From: Lyophyllum atratum
Lineage: Eukaryota; Basidiomycota; Agaricomycetes; Agaricales; Lyophyllaceae
Direction of reading: 5' to 3'
Length of the DNA stretch: 64,000 bases
Assembly (NCBI GenBank): GCA_014905825.1
Contig: JACGCN010000004.1
Coordinates: forward strand, 434,001-498,000
Shown: positions 39,363 through 49,719 of the stretch, piece by piece
How the letters are laid out: each line of letters opens with the position of its first letter
How positions within the stretch are numbered: the first letter of the stretch is position 1
Position numbers and translations under genes: made by a program
The notes under the pieces: generated by a model
The model's database searches: none
Told to the model about the DNA's origin: nothing
Seen by the model: the letters and a program-made list of their open reading frames with translations, nothing else

Positions 39363-39905
39363 TATGAAATCGTGAAACACGACCTGGCCAGCTGTCTGTA
39401 CTTCGCGAGAGATCTAAAAAGATCACAAGGGTTTGGTTGCGGTAGCGGCCTTGTGACTCCACTCCTCGCGCGATGCTGTTGGATAAGTCATACGCTTTTA
39501 AGGGTCTGTCAGGGACGCGAACATGAGTCAAACCTCTCAGGTGGCAGCGCTGTCGCTATTGGCCATCGGGATGGAGACTTAGTAACATGAAGCAGGCTGT
39601 AGACGTCGTGACTGGCGGTCCCGAGCGGCTACTCACAACTTGATGGACTCGGAGTGTCCTCCTCCGAGTCCTCGAAAGATCCGTGCATCCGTCTTGGCAT
39701 CCTGACAACATCCGGATAAGCGGAGAAATGATGACCAAATCCTGCTTACGACGCACAAACATTGCCGTGGCTTTCATGTTTCCATAAAACCCAGGCAGTT
39801 CTGGGAGGCTCCAATACCACATAACTTCCTCGACTTCTCTGCAGTTGCGCGGATACCCGTTCGAGCTGCAAATTTGAGCAAGCTAACTCGTTTGCCGTGG
39901 AAACC
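39363..39905. other. Intergenic region upstream of the SNG1-like gene
   Basis: About 540 bp between two plus-strand genes. No gene, repeat or clear promoter motif was recognised. Confidence 0.45.
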
Positions 39906-41877
39906 ATGTCGCAGCACACTATCGAAGTCGAACGCTCCATGTCACCTCGTTCAGCCACCATCTCGGCAGAGAAGCCTTTCAGCAGAGGGTTCTTCGACAA
40001 GAATAACGCGGTCGGGCGTGCTACCTATTTTAAGGTTCTCTTCGGCGGCATGTTTTCGATCATCGTAGTTATTTTTGCACTCTTTCCGATCTTCTGGGGT
40101 GCGTTGTGGAAGACGCCTGTACGCAATCTCAATGGTTGGGTAGTCGTGAGTCGTTTGCGCATTCTCATCTACTTCATCTGATTGTGGTCGCAGGACTTTG
40201 ATGGGGGCTTGGTGGGGCAGACGGTCGTGCAGGCGCTAACATCTCAGCAAGTTAGCCAGATGGGCAAGGTCACATGGACTGCGATACCAGCTAGTCAATT
40301 TCAGAATGGGCTCGGTGAACTAGGTGACGCGGTGGTAGAGGAGAAAACGTGGGCGGCTGTTGCAAGTGCGTAATGTTAACACCTTTCTTTCCGGCTAGCC
40401 TCTCAGCCCTTTCCAGTTCATGCTGGTACTACGACACGATTACAGGCATCCTACACCACTCCCAACGCCTCATATGATGGTACCGACGCTATCACTGTCT
40501 ATGTTGCGGAAGCCCGTAACGAAAATGCATTGTAAGCTCAGTCCGTGTTAGTCAATGACGACTCTTCTCATCTAAATTACCCTCAGCCGGAGTCTCATAA
40601 GGCCTTCAGTAAGCTGTCTTCCATATACTCACATTCACCTTCTTCATTTCTCTTGCAATAGGCACAAGCCGCCCTCGATAAAATCTCCCAGACCTTTGCC
40701 CTTCAATCTGTAGCCCGACTCACATCATCTCAAAATCTAACGACCCTGCTTACGATCTCCCCGCAAACGGTGCTCACTCCGATATCCTATACCTTCGACA
40801 ACACAGTACCGTTCGATAAACCAGTGTTAGCAGCCTGCTCGTAATTGCTTTCTTTCCGGGGGTTAATGAGATCTTTCGCTGCAGAGCATCCGCAGTTACG
40901 TTCGTCGGCTTGATATACCAGCTCATCCTTTCATTCTTCATTGTGGTACGTTTGCTTTAGCAGTTCTATCATATGTCACACACTTATGATTGACGTAGAT
41001 GATCTGTTCGGCGGCTCGTGAAGCAGCTGGACTAAATCGGAACCTCGCGCTCCGCTCTCTTATCATTACTCGATATGTATCGTCATTCGGTGCCTACTTT
41101 GTTGTTTCGGTCGGTTCCCTTATGCATGTTGTTCGATAAGACACTGACGTAACTTTGTCCTCTAGTTGTTCTACGCAATGCTCAGTCTTGCATTCCAGCT
41201 GGACTTCTCGCGCAAGTGAGTACTTCGCTGTATACGACTCTTAGACTCCTGTCGAATATTCTTGTCATCTATAGGTTTGGCCATGGTGGATTTATTATCT
41301 TTTGGATGCTCAACTGGGTCGGCATGCTTGCAGTGTATGTGTCTCATTCCTTTGCGGTCTTTGCGCATACTGAATCCACGCTTCCCCCAGCGGCCTCGCA
41401 CTGGAATCGCTACTGACCCTCCTCACACAAAGATTCATGCCTTTCTTTATGATCATCTGGATCATTGGTATGTGGCCGCCTTGTTTCATTCATCCATTGA
41501 TACAATGCTGAAATTGGACCGCAGCTAACGTCTCCGTATGCATCTTCCCTATCGAAGTCCTGCCTGTCGTCTTCCGTTATGGGTATGCCATGCCGTTCTA
41601 TAACGTTTCTCATGCCGTGCGATGCATTGTCTTCGGCACCAAAAACACAGGTAAATCCATAACTTCCTTCCTGATATCCATAAATCTACTGACGTCATCG
41701 CCTCTAGTCGGCGTCAACTTTGCAGTGCTGATCGCCTGGGCGGCTGTCTCGTGCCTTACCCTTCCCCTGATTCAGTGGTTCGTGCGACGGGGAGATATTG
41801 CGCAGTCGAACCGAGTGCCACCGCGCGGAGTCGACGATGATAGAGTTGACGAGAAACACGATGCTTCAGCTTCATGA
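39906..41877 (+). CDS. SNG1-like membrane protein (DUF3533)
   Basis: DUF3533 proteins include yeast Sng1, named for nitrosoguanidine resistance and linked to drug tolerance and membrane lipid asymmetry. The start MSQHTIEVERSMSPRSAT is at 39906. The first helix is preceded by FKVLFGGMFSIIVVIFALF, and the extracellular domain begins TPVRNLNGWVV, then DFDGGLVGQTVVQALTSQQV. Other recognisable blocks are WTAIPASQFQNGLGELGDAV, QAALDKISQTFALQSVARLT, AREAAGLNRNLALRSLIITR, GFIIFWMLNWVGMLAVGLAL, MPFFMIIWIIANVSVCIFPI and FYRYGYAMPFYNVSHAVRCI-type sequence, close to the family YGYAxPxYN signature. The tail is acidic (RGVDDDRVDEKHDASAS), with the stop at 41875-41877. The layout of one N-terminal helix, a large soluble domain and a C-terminal helix bundle fits the family. 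About nine introns. Confidence 0.85.
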
Positions 41878-42238
41878 TGAGTTTGGTTGCTCTGATAATT
41901 GCTGGTTGATGACAGACAGCATAGCATAGTCACCAGCTGGATAACGTATGGGACAATGTAATACTGTATAGTAATCAAACTAATGATACCCCTCAACTGA
42001 ACCAGATAATCATATAGTAGATAGCCCTCCGGCGGACTTCCTTACGGATCCGTATGAATGTACATAAACTAGTCATGATCGCCCAGAGAACGAAGGAATT
42101 TGGCATCTGAGGACGATTGGCGTCGTCCGCTGATTTCCCTATGGATCCGTATAAATGTACATCAACTAGTCATGACCGCCCAGAGAACGAAAGAATTTGG
42201 CATATACATATGAGAACGGTTGGTGTCGTCCGTTGGAA
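41878..42238. other. Intergenic region between convergent genes, containing a tandem repeat
   Basis: The SNG1-like gene and the small Cys/His gene converge here. The only structure seen is the two-unit repeat at 42029-42229. Confidence 0.5.
42029..42229 (+). repeat. Tandem repeat, two units of about 98-103 bp
   Basis: Unit 1 (about 42029-42126) and unit 2 (about 42127-42229) both contain ggatccgta, aatgtacat, aactagtcatga, cgcccagagaacgaa, gaatttggcat and a gtgtcgtcc/gcgtcgtcc end. Unit 2 has a short insertion (atatacat). The block ends about 10 bp before the stop codon of the minus-strand Cys/His gene, so it lies in that gene's 3' UTR. Confidence 0.8.
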
Positions 42239-42688
42239 TCAAATGAGCGACTGCCTCTTAGCTTGGGCCCTTCGGAGAGCTTCGATGGCTGCAAAGCCCT
42301 TGGCACGGCGTTCTGCGGTTGCTTTGCAGGTAGGGCACGTCACTCCAACTTCGGAAAGGTGGTTATGAAGCTGGCAGTACTTGGCGTGTCCCTGTAGGAC
42401 ACATGCGCCGCTGAGCTTATGGGGAGCGTATCTACCCTGTGCTAATGGACTAGGACGTCGAGCTGGTGAGGATTGGTTCTTCGAGATGAACACAAGGGAC
42501 ATACCAAGACATGGGTGGTCTTCGACGTCAATAGTGTGGCGGGTAGTCGAGCGGTAAGAGTGGGAGGTAGGCGGTGGGTTGGCTTTTGCTTTGGGTTTGG
42601 GGATGCGGTCTCGAGGTCTACTTATACGCTGGTGAGTTGGTACATCACATGGTACTTGTATGGCAGTCCGTGTGTCTGGGTTCTGCAT
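42239..42688 (-). CDS. Small Cys/His-motif protein, paralogue 1 (unknown function)
   Basis: The frame ends at 42239 and can be extended to an ATG at 42688, giving about 149 residues, though an intron of about 44 bp (GTATGTCC...ACCAG, about 42510-42467) is possible. The first part is Pro/Arg-rich and unstructured. The C-terminal 65 residues are strikingly similar to a second small protein at 49448-49719: PLAQGRYAPHKL, then CVLQGHAKYCQLH, then CPTCKATAERRAK and ALRRAQAKR. The Cys/His spacing C-x8-C-x2-H-x9-C-x2-C is identical in both, suggesting a small metal-binding (probably zinc) fold followed by a basic Arg/Lys/Ala helix. I know no named family with this motif. Start and any intron are uncertain. 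Confidence 0.6.
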   Translation of the reverse strand: MQNPDTRTAIQVPCDVPTHQRISRPRDRIPKPKAKANPPPTSHSYRSTTRHTIDVEDHPCLGMSLVFISKNQSSPARRPSPLAQGRYAPHKLSGACVLQGHAKYCQLHNHLSEVGVTCPTCKATAERRAKGFAAIEALRRAQAKRQSLI

Positions 42689-44406
42689 GACGTGAAGGAG
42701 TTCGGGAAGGTGCTGGAATAGGTAAGTGCGAGTAGTGGGGCGGATAAGCCTAAATGGATAGAGCCGAGCGAGCCTAACGAGATGGAATTCGGGATCGGCG
42801 TTCCCGCGATTTTATCAGCGCCCGACTTGGAAGATGTGGACGCAAGAGATGCACTTCCTCCTCGAATGCGTTATAAACGCTACCATAGCTACAACGCATA
42901 TCGGTGTAACTGAGCGAGAGGACATAAATAGTAGGACCGTTCTCCAAGATACCTCATGGGGAGTGTCGTCAGGACGCCACACATCGCGGCAGACGAAAAA
43001 AATAAGACAAAAGCAAAGCTTCTAATTCCAGATACAGTGCGTACGACATCAGGAAAACGTGGGCTTCGCGCAGTCGTGGATCTGGGACTAAGCACAAAGA
43101 AAACGTGTCTGCCCACGGCAAGCTTGATGTCTCCACCGGGTGGAATGATACACGAGGCAAACGCATGTCGTGACGTCGCGTTGGACAGGTGGGTAAAACA
43201 TAGCCCCCGAGTATGGTGATATGCCTCTCTTGGTATGGTCAGGCTAAAGGATACCGTAAGATTTCCCAGGGAAACGAGTCAAGCCGTTAGAGTCATGGCA
43301 GAATGGTAAATGGTGTGGAGGGGGCCCGAAAAGACGAGTTCAGTCCAAGAGTTGAAATCCGAGCCCGGTGTGCAGAAATAGCATGGTAAGCAGTCGGCTT
43401 CGCATTATTGCGGAATCATGGAGAGGAATTAGGTTTACCATCTTGTGGTCCTACCATGGTAGTTAGTTCGATTAGGGTGGCGGAAAAGGCGTACTGGGAG
43501 GCGCTCCCGGTGGTATCATCGTAGCCGCCAAAAATATGGTACGGAGAAGCCGTGTTTGTCAGTTGAGGTCCTTGTTGTTGCGGCATTGAAAATTCCAGTA
43601 ACTTGAAGATAGCCTTGGGAAGCGGGACAATTGTTGAAAAGAGTCGATAATGACGTTCTTGATTCGTCCATGCTTGTTGGAAGCGGCGCGGCCCAAGCCT
43701 ACCAGTTTACGTAATCACCGTCCTCAATTTGAGACCAAGCGGAGTGCTTTCAGTGTGGCTGGCGGCTGGCAGTGATTCCCACCATTTCAACACTGCGCTA
43801 TATCGTTGCCCATGTTTGCTTCCCTTCGACCAAGGCAATCCTCACCCAGACATCCCGAGTCAACATTCGCAAAAGATTTCGCTCGAGAGACAGCTCTCTC
43901 TATAGATTAATTGGCAAGTTGAAGCACACGGCAGGTTAAACAACATCAGGGGCTTGTCCAGCATGCAACTACGTAGTGTATCCCAGAGAAAAAGAAGTAA
44001 ATAAGGATGTAAGTAATGATCATAACTCAAAGAAGACGCAGCAGAAGCAGAAGCAGAGGCAGAGGTACAGAGCCTTGGGTAAGCCCCATTATAAATAGAT
44101 AAACATATCGACCCAACTGTCGCCCCGGCACCAAGAAACACAAAACACGGGCAAGAAAAGCATTGGAAAAGAGAAAGCGGCAAAGGGTTTGAGGTATATG
44201 TGCAGGGTTTTCCGGTCCAAAGGCGGAGTTGGATGGGAGGAAGGAGTGGCGGAGCGAAGTGGAGGAAGGGGGGGAGGGGGTACCAGACGTCAGTAAATGG
44301 AGAAACGACATTATCATGCCTCGGTCCACGCAAAGTTGTACAACAGGGGGGCAAAAACCGCAAGGGCGCCCGCCCCTGGGCTCCTGGTCTCGTACTCAAT
44401 AGGAGT
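42689..44406. other. Intergenic region incl. 3' UTR of the Msb2-like gene
   Basis: No gene could be supported. The part next to 44406 should be the 3' UTR of the Msb2-like gene and holds a purine-rich simple sequence (agaagcagaagcagaggcag near 44042). The 180-codon minus-strand frame at 43860-44399 is low-complexity and lacks motifs. Confidence 0.45.
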
Positions 44407-46624
44407 CTACCAGTTCATGCTGCTCTCCTGCAGGACGGGCGCTGAAATCGCAGCAGGCATCACGTTCCGCCTCTGCATCATGTTCTGCGCCACGCCCTGA
44501 GGACCTGAATACTGGTTCTCAGGTGAGCCCTGGAACCCCCTCAGCGAGTCCTCCGCGAAATAGAAGCTCCGTCTCCTCGGCGCACCCATGCTGTCCTGGT
44601 CAAACTCACGGCCGTCAGGGCGGGCGCCGATGTACGCATTGGGCGGGTCCGAGAGACGTCGATGGGCGAGCTCACGGCGGCGTTTCATGGAGCGGTAGAC
44701 GAGGAACACCAAGACGAGGAGGGCAATGGCGCCGAGGGCGCTGACGACGCCGATGATGGCATCCTGCCTGGATTTACCGCTGTTGGGCGAGGTACCGGAT
44801 CCATTGGGACCTCCGCCCGCGCCGTCCGTGTTGAGGTTGGGATCTGCGACGGCATTGAGGCTGAAGCCGGAGTTGACGTGGCTGGCGAGGGCCTTGGCGA
44901 CGTTGTCCTGGATGCCGTTGTAGAACAGGGATTGTTTGGCTTTGATCTGGGCGGCGAGAGTGTCAACTTGGTCGCTGGGAATGTAGCCGAGCCACATCGT
45001 GCCGAGCTGGACGGCATCTGCGGGAGTGCGGTACGATGCAGGCACGTACACTTGCAGAGCCCATGTCTTCACCTCGATAGCTGCAGAAACAAGTAGAGTG
45101 AGTCACAGATCCGATTGAGCGTGATTGGGTGAGATACGTACCGGGAGTGACCAGAGCAGTGGCGATGATGGCCGGGAGCCAGGCGAAAATCTGACTGGAG
45201 GAGATCTGGCTGTTCACGACGAATGGCCAGTTGAGCTCTTGGTTGAAGAGAATGCTGATCATGGTGTAGCTGCTCAGATCCTGGCTCATATCTAACTGAA
45301 CCTTGGGATAGATCCTCCCGGGAATTCCAGTGGGCAGCGGTGCTACGGACAAAGTCGTCGCCGGGGTCGGGTCAACCTGGCTATTTACAGTCGTAGTCGC
45401 AGCATCGGGGTCGGTCAGGGTCGGGTCCACCGAAGAGGTGGGGATAGACGCAAAGATGAGAGACGACTCGGTGAGGACGAACGAAAGGTCGGAGTTAATT
45501 GATATGGTTGAGGTCGGGGTGGGCTGTGAAGTGATCTCGCTACCAGATGGAGTCACGGAGCCGGAAATAGAACTGGAGCTTTCGACACTGGTAGGGAACG
45601 AGATGATGATGCTGCTGGTGGGTACTGACGTCGGGGGATCGGTGATAGGGACCGATGTAGGAATCGATGTCGGCGGATCGGTGATGGAAATTGACGTAGG
45701 GACCGATGTAGGCGGCAGTGAGCTAGGCGTCGAGCTTGGGGGTAACAGGATGCTCGTCAAGCTGGAGATGATGCCTCCGTCATCACTAGTCGACGGAGCC
45801 GCGGTCGGCACTGACGTGGGCGGCTGCGAGCTAGGTGTCGAGCTCGGGGGACCCGGCAACAAGATGCTCGTCAAGCTAGAGAGGATACCTCCATCATCAC
45901 TGGAAGACGACGTTGTCGGGGCTGCGGTGGGCGCGGAGGTCGGCACTGAAGTCGGTGCGTCGGTGAGGGAATCCGACGACGTGGGTGTGGGCGAGGGGGG
46001 CAAGAGGATGCTTGTCAAGCTTGAGAGGATGCCTCCGTCTGCACTGGTCGAAGTTGGTGTCGGTGCTGAGGTAGCGTCTGTGGGCGAAACAGATGTCGTG
46101 GTATCTGACGTTGCAGTGGTTGTGGGAGGGCCAGGGAGGAGAATGCTCGTCAAGCTGGACAGGATGCCTCCATCCTTGGTCGTCGAAGTCGTTGACACTG
46201 TGCTCGACGTTTCCGAAACGCTGGTCGAGGAAGCGGAGGCGCTGGTCGATGTGCTGGTGGCGGTGATGGAGGTCGCATCAAGTACAGAAGTTGTAGAGTC
46301 TGTCGTTGATGTGGATGTGTCGGTAGTCCGTGTCGTTGTTGGAGCAGCTTCAGCTGGAGGGTCGTTGTTGCCGCCCAAGCCTAAGCCGTCGACTACACCG
46401 TCTACGTCGGGGTCAGTGCTCTGACAGCATGGGAAGTAACTGTACTACTCACTGATGGTGTCGCCCAGGCCACCTGTGATGCCAGAGAGGAGTTGCCTCC
46501 TCTGGAGCTTATTGGATAGGGCGCGACGAGCGTGAGTGTTGCCAGACTGTTCATGGGCGTCGGCAGTAGAGAAAAAGGCGGCTAGAAGAGTGGGGATGAG
46601 GAGGGAATAAATAGGAAAGCGCAT
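44407..46624 (-). CDS. Msb2-like signalling mucin (transmembrane osmo/surface sensor)
   Basis: Msb2-type mucins are surface sensors feeding MAP-kinase pathways for filamentous growth, osmotic stress or host/surface recognition. The start MRFPIYSLLIPTLLAAFFST at 46624 is a good signal peptide. A mucin domain very rich in Ser, Thr and Pro follows (about 45440-46370), containing four copies of DGGI[L/I]SSLTSILLP. Then comes a conserved extracellular domain (YPKVQLDMSQDLSSYTMISI, FNQELNWPFVVNSQISSSQI, FAWLPAIIATAL; WALQVYVPASYRTPADAVQL), a Gly/Asn linker, one membrane helix (GVVSALGAIALLVLVFLVYR), basic MKRRREL just inside, and a cytoplasmic tail of about 80 residues ending APVLQESSMNW (stop 44407-44409). 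The order secretion signal, mucin, conserved domain, helix, short tail is that of Msb2. The join between the first exon and the mucin exon (about 46420-46470) cannot be spliced cleanly in frame by my reading. Confidence 0.78.
45738..46177 (-). repeat. Four interspersed coding repeats in the mucin domain
   Basis: The peptide DGGILSSLTSILLP (or DGGIISSLTSILLP) is encoded four times, at about 46177-46136, 46042-46001, 45898-45857 and 45783-45738, each followed by Pro-rich linkers (PGPP or PPS). Spacers are 95-135 bp of Ser/Thr/Pro-coding sequence. The nucleotide copies differ at synonymous sites, so the peptide seems to be kept by selection. Confidence 0.85.
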
Positions 46625-49447
46625 GGTGGCAGCTTTTCTATGGATGCTGTCGAGCTGGACGGCAGGCTAGGGAGCTAGCTGCCTGGAAGGAGCGTGGATG
46701 CTACAGAAGAGCAAAATTTGTAGGGAAGCCACCAACGAAACGAAGAGGAGAAGAGAGAACTGGATTTTCATCACAACCATCACCATATCAAAATGCAAAT
46801 ATCACAAACAAACACCCATGTGCACCCGCTACCTCTGTCAAAAGCAATCAATCTACGTCCCCGTACAGCTCAGCCGATGCCATTAACGCTCTGAACGTCG
46901 TTCAACGCGTCCTTCAGCGACCAGAGCTCTCGAATTTGCTAATTTCTGACCGCTCTTCTGAAACACTAACCACGGCTTGTCACGGCAGAGGCACTGTAGC
47001 CGGACCTCCATCGCCGCCACCTCTGATCTTCCTTAGACCTAGACGCCCGATGGTCAGGAGGCAACCCAAGGCACTTGCCAAAAACATCCACTAGCTGGCA
47101 CGACAAGTCCATTGGCATCTATCACGTCAGTTTTGACTATGGTGTTGTTTTTCCGAGGATGTCTTGTTTCCCATCGCAGACCCGCTGCACACCTTCCAAG
47201 TGTGAAAGGAAGGTCTGAAAACGGGCAGAAGGACCTCCCGAACAACTCTCGTGACGTGGATGGGAACAAGAACCAGTCATGGCTGTATCCATCACAGAAG
47301 GTCATGGGTGTCCGCCATGATCTTTCCGGTCAACAATTATATGGTTTGCGATTGCGAGCGGTCTAAGTCATTATTGCGCGGTCGAATCTGCTTCTGAACT
47401 CCACTTGCGATGCCTGCTGTGGTCCTTTGTGTGCACCTCCCGTCCCAATTCCTGCCCTTGCGCCCAGGCTGGGCCTGATGTCAAGACATGCCAGACTTGA
47501 CAAATGCTGATGTAGGCCACACATCTGAAGTGTTCCAACGCACCGCCACCCCCCGTACGGCAGGGAGGGAGTGGCCAGGGGCGGTATCACAATCTTGAAT
47601 CTAAAAATGATATTGATTAGACTAGCTATGATTATGGGGACGCAAAAGATAATAATAAGCTTCCATCCAATTTGCACACCCAGTTCTCGGTTTCGAGCCT
47701 GCAGGATGGCCTGAGATGCGCGCACAACACCCCCGTGGTTGACACCATCTACGACGGTCTGAACGACAGCCGTCGCCTCATTGCTCAGAACGACTAGGCG
47801 TACGTACAGCGCTTTCGCTGTGTTTCAAGGAGCGTTTATGATCACGTTTCGAGGACTCATAAGTAGAGCTCGAGTAGAGCTAAATAATATCAGGACCCAG
47901 GTCGGCTTGTGACTTGTCGCCAGAGTACGCTGGACATGATTGAACGCGAAACTGCACATGCAGGCCGTTCGAATCGAAGATGACGGCCGTCTCGCCGACT
48001 ATTTGGAAGACAAGGCGTAGTCAAGCATCGCAGATATCGGCGAGGATCAGCGGGCGTTGTTCAACTTGAACAACTCAAGTCAAGTTCATCTCTTATACCA
48101 CTTCCGAGCCAGCAACTTACAACCGCACTATCCAGTACCTCTCGCCTACGTGGACCACCTTGTCCTTGCTAGGACATAGAAATTCGTGTCGACAACCGAC
48201 TCAAGGCCTCATACTAGAGGACGGCCCGACAAAGGTTGGACGTAGGTCGAATCGGGACAATAGACCCTCTCAAAAGCAGCCCGATCGCCTTCCTCAGCGC
48301 GAGACACTGCCTCACCAAGTTCCTCTCAGGCTGTCAGCCGTCGGACGAGGCTCACTCTCAGACCTGACTCCTTCAAAGAAAAAGACTCTCGATGACTCCA
48401 GCAGCGGCCATGTGCCACGGAAGGGCGGAGCAGGCCTAATGCCGTGACTCGTGGGCGCCCGGCGGGATTCACTTCGGTGTGCTAGAAATGTCCGGACTAG
48501 GGGAGGTCTACGAAGGATTTTCCTCCTTGCTGTAGGAAAATGCCGTAAGTAGTTCTTCTGTGAAAGAAGGGCGAAAAAGGTAAATCTGGTCGCCAGGCAA
48601 CTTGAACAAGAATTATATACGAGGATAGGACATAGGCACTAACCCTGCCACGAAACTGTTTATGCTCAATTCTGCTTGTCACAACAAAATCGCCGTTACC
48701 CGTTTTCGTAACTGTTTTTCTCTAGCGCTATTATCCCACTGCCCCTACTCGATGGTGTGGGCGTCGGCTCGCTGTCTTTCCATGGGAAAAATCACCGCAG
48801 ATGTCACTAGGGGTGACCAGCCCAAGTCAATCAAAACACGCGAAAGCCTCGTGTTCGAACAGTAGGTATTTTAATACCTCCACCGGTAGTGGAATTCTGA
48901 CTGATAGGCGGTTCATGAATGCCGTAAAGGCCATGTTTCCTAGTACAGCACACCCACGTATCTGGAATTCGAACGCTGCTTTTGCGCCTATGCTTCTGTG
49001 TGGCGTCCCTGGCAGTAGCGCCGTTCGTGTTGGACTGCACTGGATACCTCGTGTTATCGCTCAGGTGGTTTGTATCACAGCATCTGGTGAGAGTTTTTTT
49101 GTGTTATGACTTGGTTTCATAAGTGAGAATGGAATACTGTTCGGCGGGCGTCGTTTTGTCTAAAATCGAGCTTCGGCTAATGCGATCGTTTATAGATTCC
49201 TTTCCTTGTACACCCTGACAGGCTCTTCTCAATTCAGCACGTTCTCGGACTCCATCCTGCCGTGCAGATCCTAGGGCGCGGAAATGACTCGACTACCTAA
49301 AGCCCCATGTGCTTGGGTGGGCGTTAAGATGGAGGGTACTTGTATAAAATGAGGGTTGCCATCGTACAAGAAATGTAAGGACTTTCCACGCATCCGTACT
49401 TGTACCCCCCGCCTGAGCATATACACACGATCCTCTCTGATCAAGAC
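46625..49447. other. Gene-poor region of about 2.8 kb
   Basis: This holds the upstream region of the Msb2-like gene and then sequence without supportable genes. Short coding-like stretches occur (for example an Arg/Pro/Ser-rich frame at 48160-48447 and a frame at 48801-49109), but none has recognisable motifs or a consistent gene structure. No RNA gene or repeat was recognised. Confidence 0.4.
49343..49349 (+). promoter_or_regulatory. TATA box for the small Cys/His gene
   Basis: TATAAAA lies 99 bp upstream of the proposed ATG at 49448, in a position that fits a promoter and supports the start choice. Confidence 0.45.
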
Positions 49448-49719
49448 ATGCCGTGGTATGTTACGTTCGACACCTATCGCGATTTCTGTTCTATTCTCTG
49501 ATCTACCATTGCTTCAGCCCATTGAGACAGGGGAGGAACGTCCCTCACGCAATCGATTGGGACTGTGTCCTGCAGGGACATGCGACCTACTGTTGGATCC
49601 ATCAGGCATACTCACAGGCTAGCAGGGCGTGCGCCAGTTGCCAGGCAACAGCGGAGCGCAGAGCAAAAAGTGCTCTCGCCATTGCAGCGTTGAAACGGGC
49701 TCAGGCGAAGAGGGGCTGA
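49448..49719 (+). CDS. Small Cys/His-motif protein, paralogue 2 (unknown function)
   Basis: With an intron of about 61 bp (GTATGTTACG...GCTTCAG, about 49456-49516) the frame reads MPCPLRQGRNVPHAIDWD, then CVLQGHATYCWIHQA, CASCQATAERRAKSAL and AIAALKRAQAKRG, ending at 49717-49719. This is about 70 residues and aligns over its whole length to the C-terminal part of the protein at 42239-42688. The spacing C-x8-C-x2-H-x9-C-x2-C and the basic tail ATAERRAK...AL-x-RAQAKR are shared; other positions have diverged to about half identity. The intron starts with the same GTATGT at the equivalent place. Conservation of the Cys/His frame against a diverged background argues for a real, probably metal-binding protein. 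No function is known to me. Confidence 0.6.

Noticed and set aside
43860..44399. 180-codon minus-strand frame downstream of the Msb2-like gene
   Set aside because: Low-complexity sequence in the expected 3' UTR; no motif or signal for a separate gene.
45330..46424. 364-codon plus-strand frame opposite the Msb2-like gene
   Set aside because: It is the antisense image of the Ser/Thr/Pro repeat region (giving Gly/Val/Asp-rich sequence); no motifs, and the minus-strand protein explains the region.
48160..49109. Two plus-strand frames (95 and 102 codons)
   Set aside because: The first is a low-complexity Arg/Pro/Ser sequence, the second has no motif; neither extends by plausible introns.
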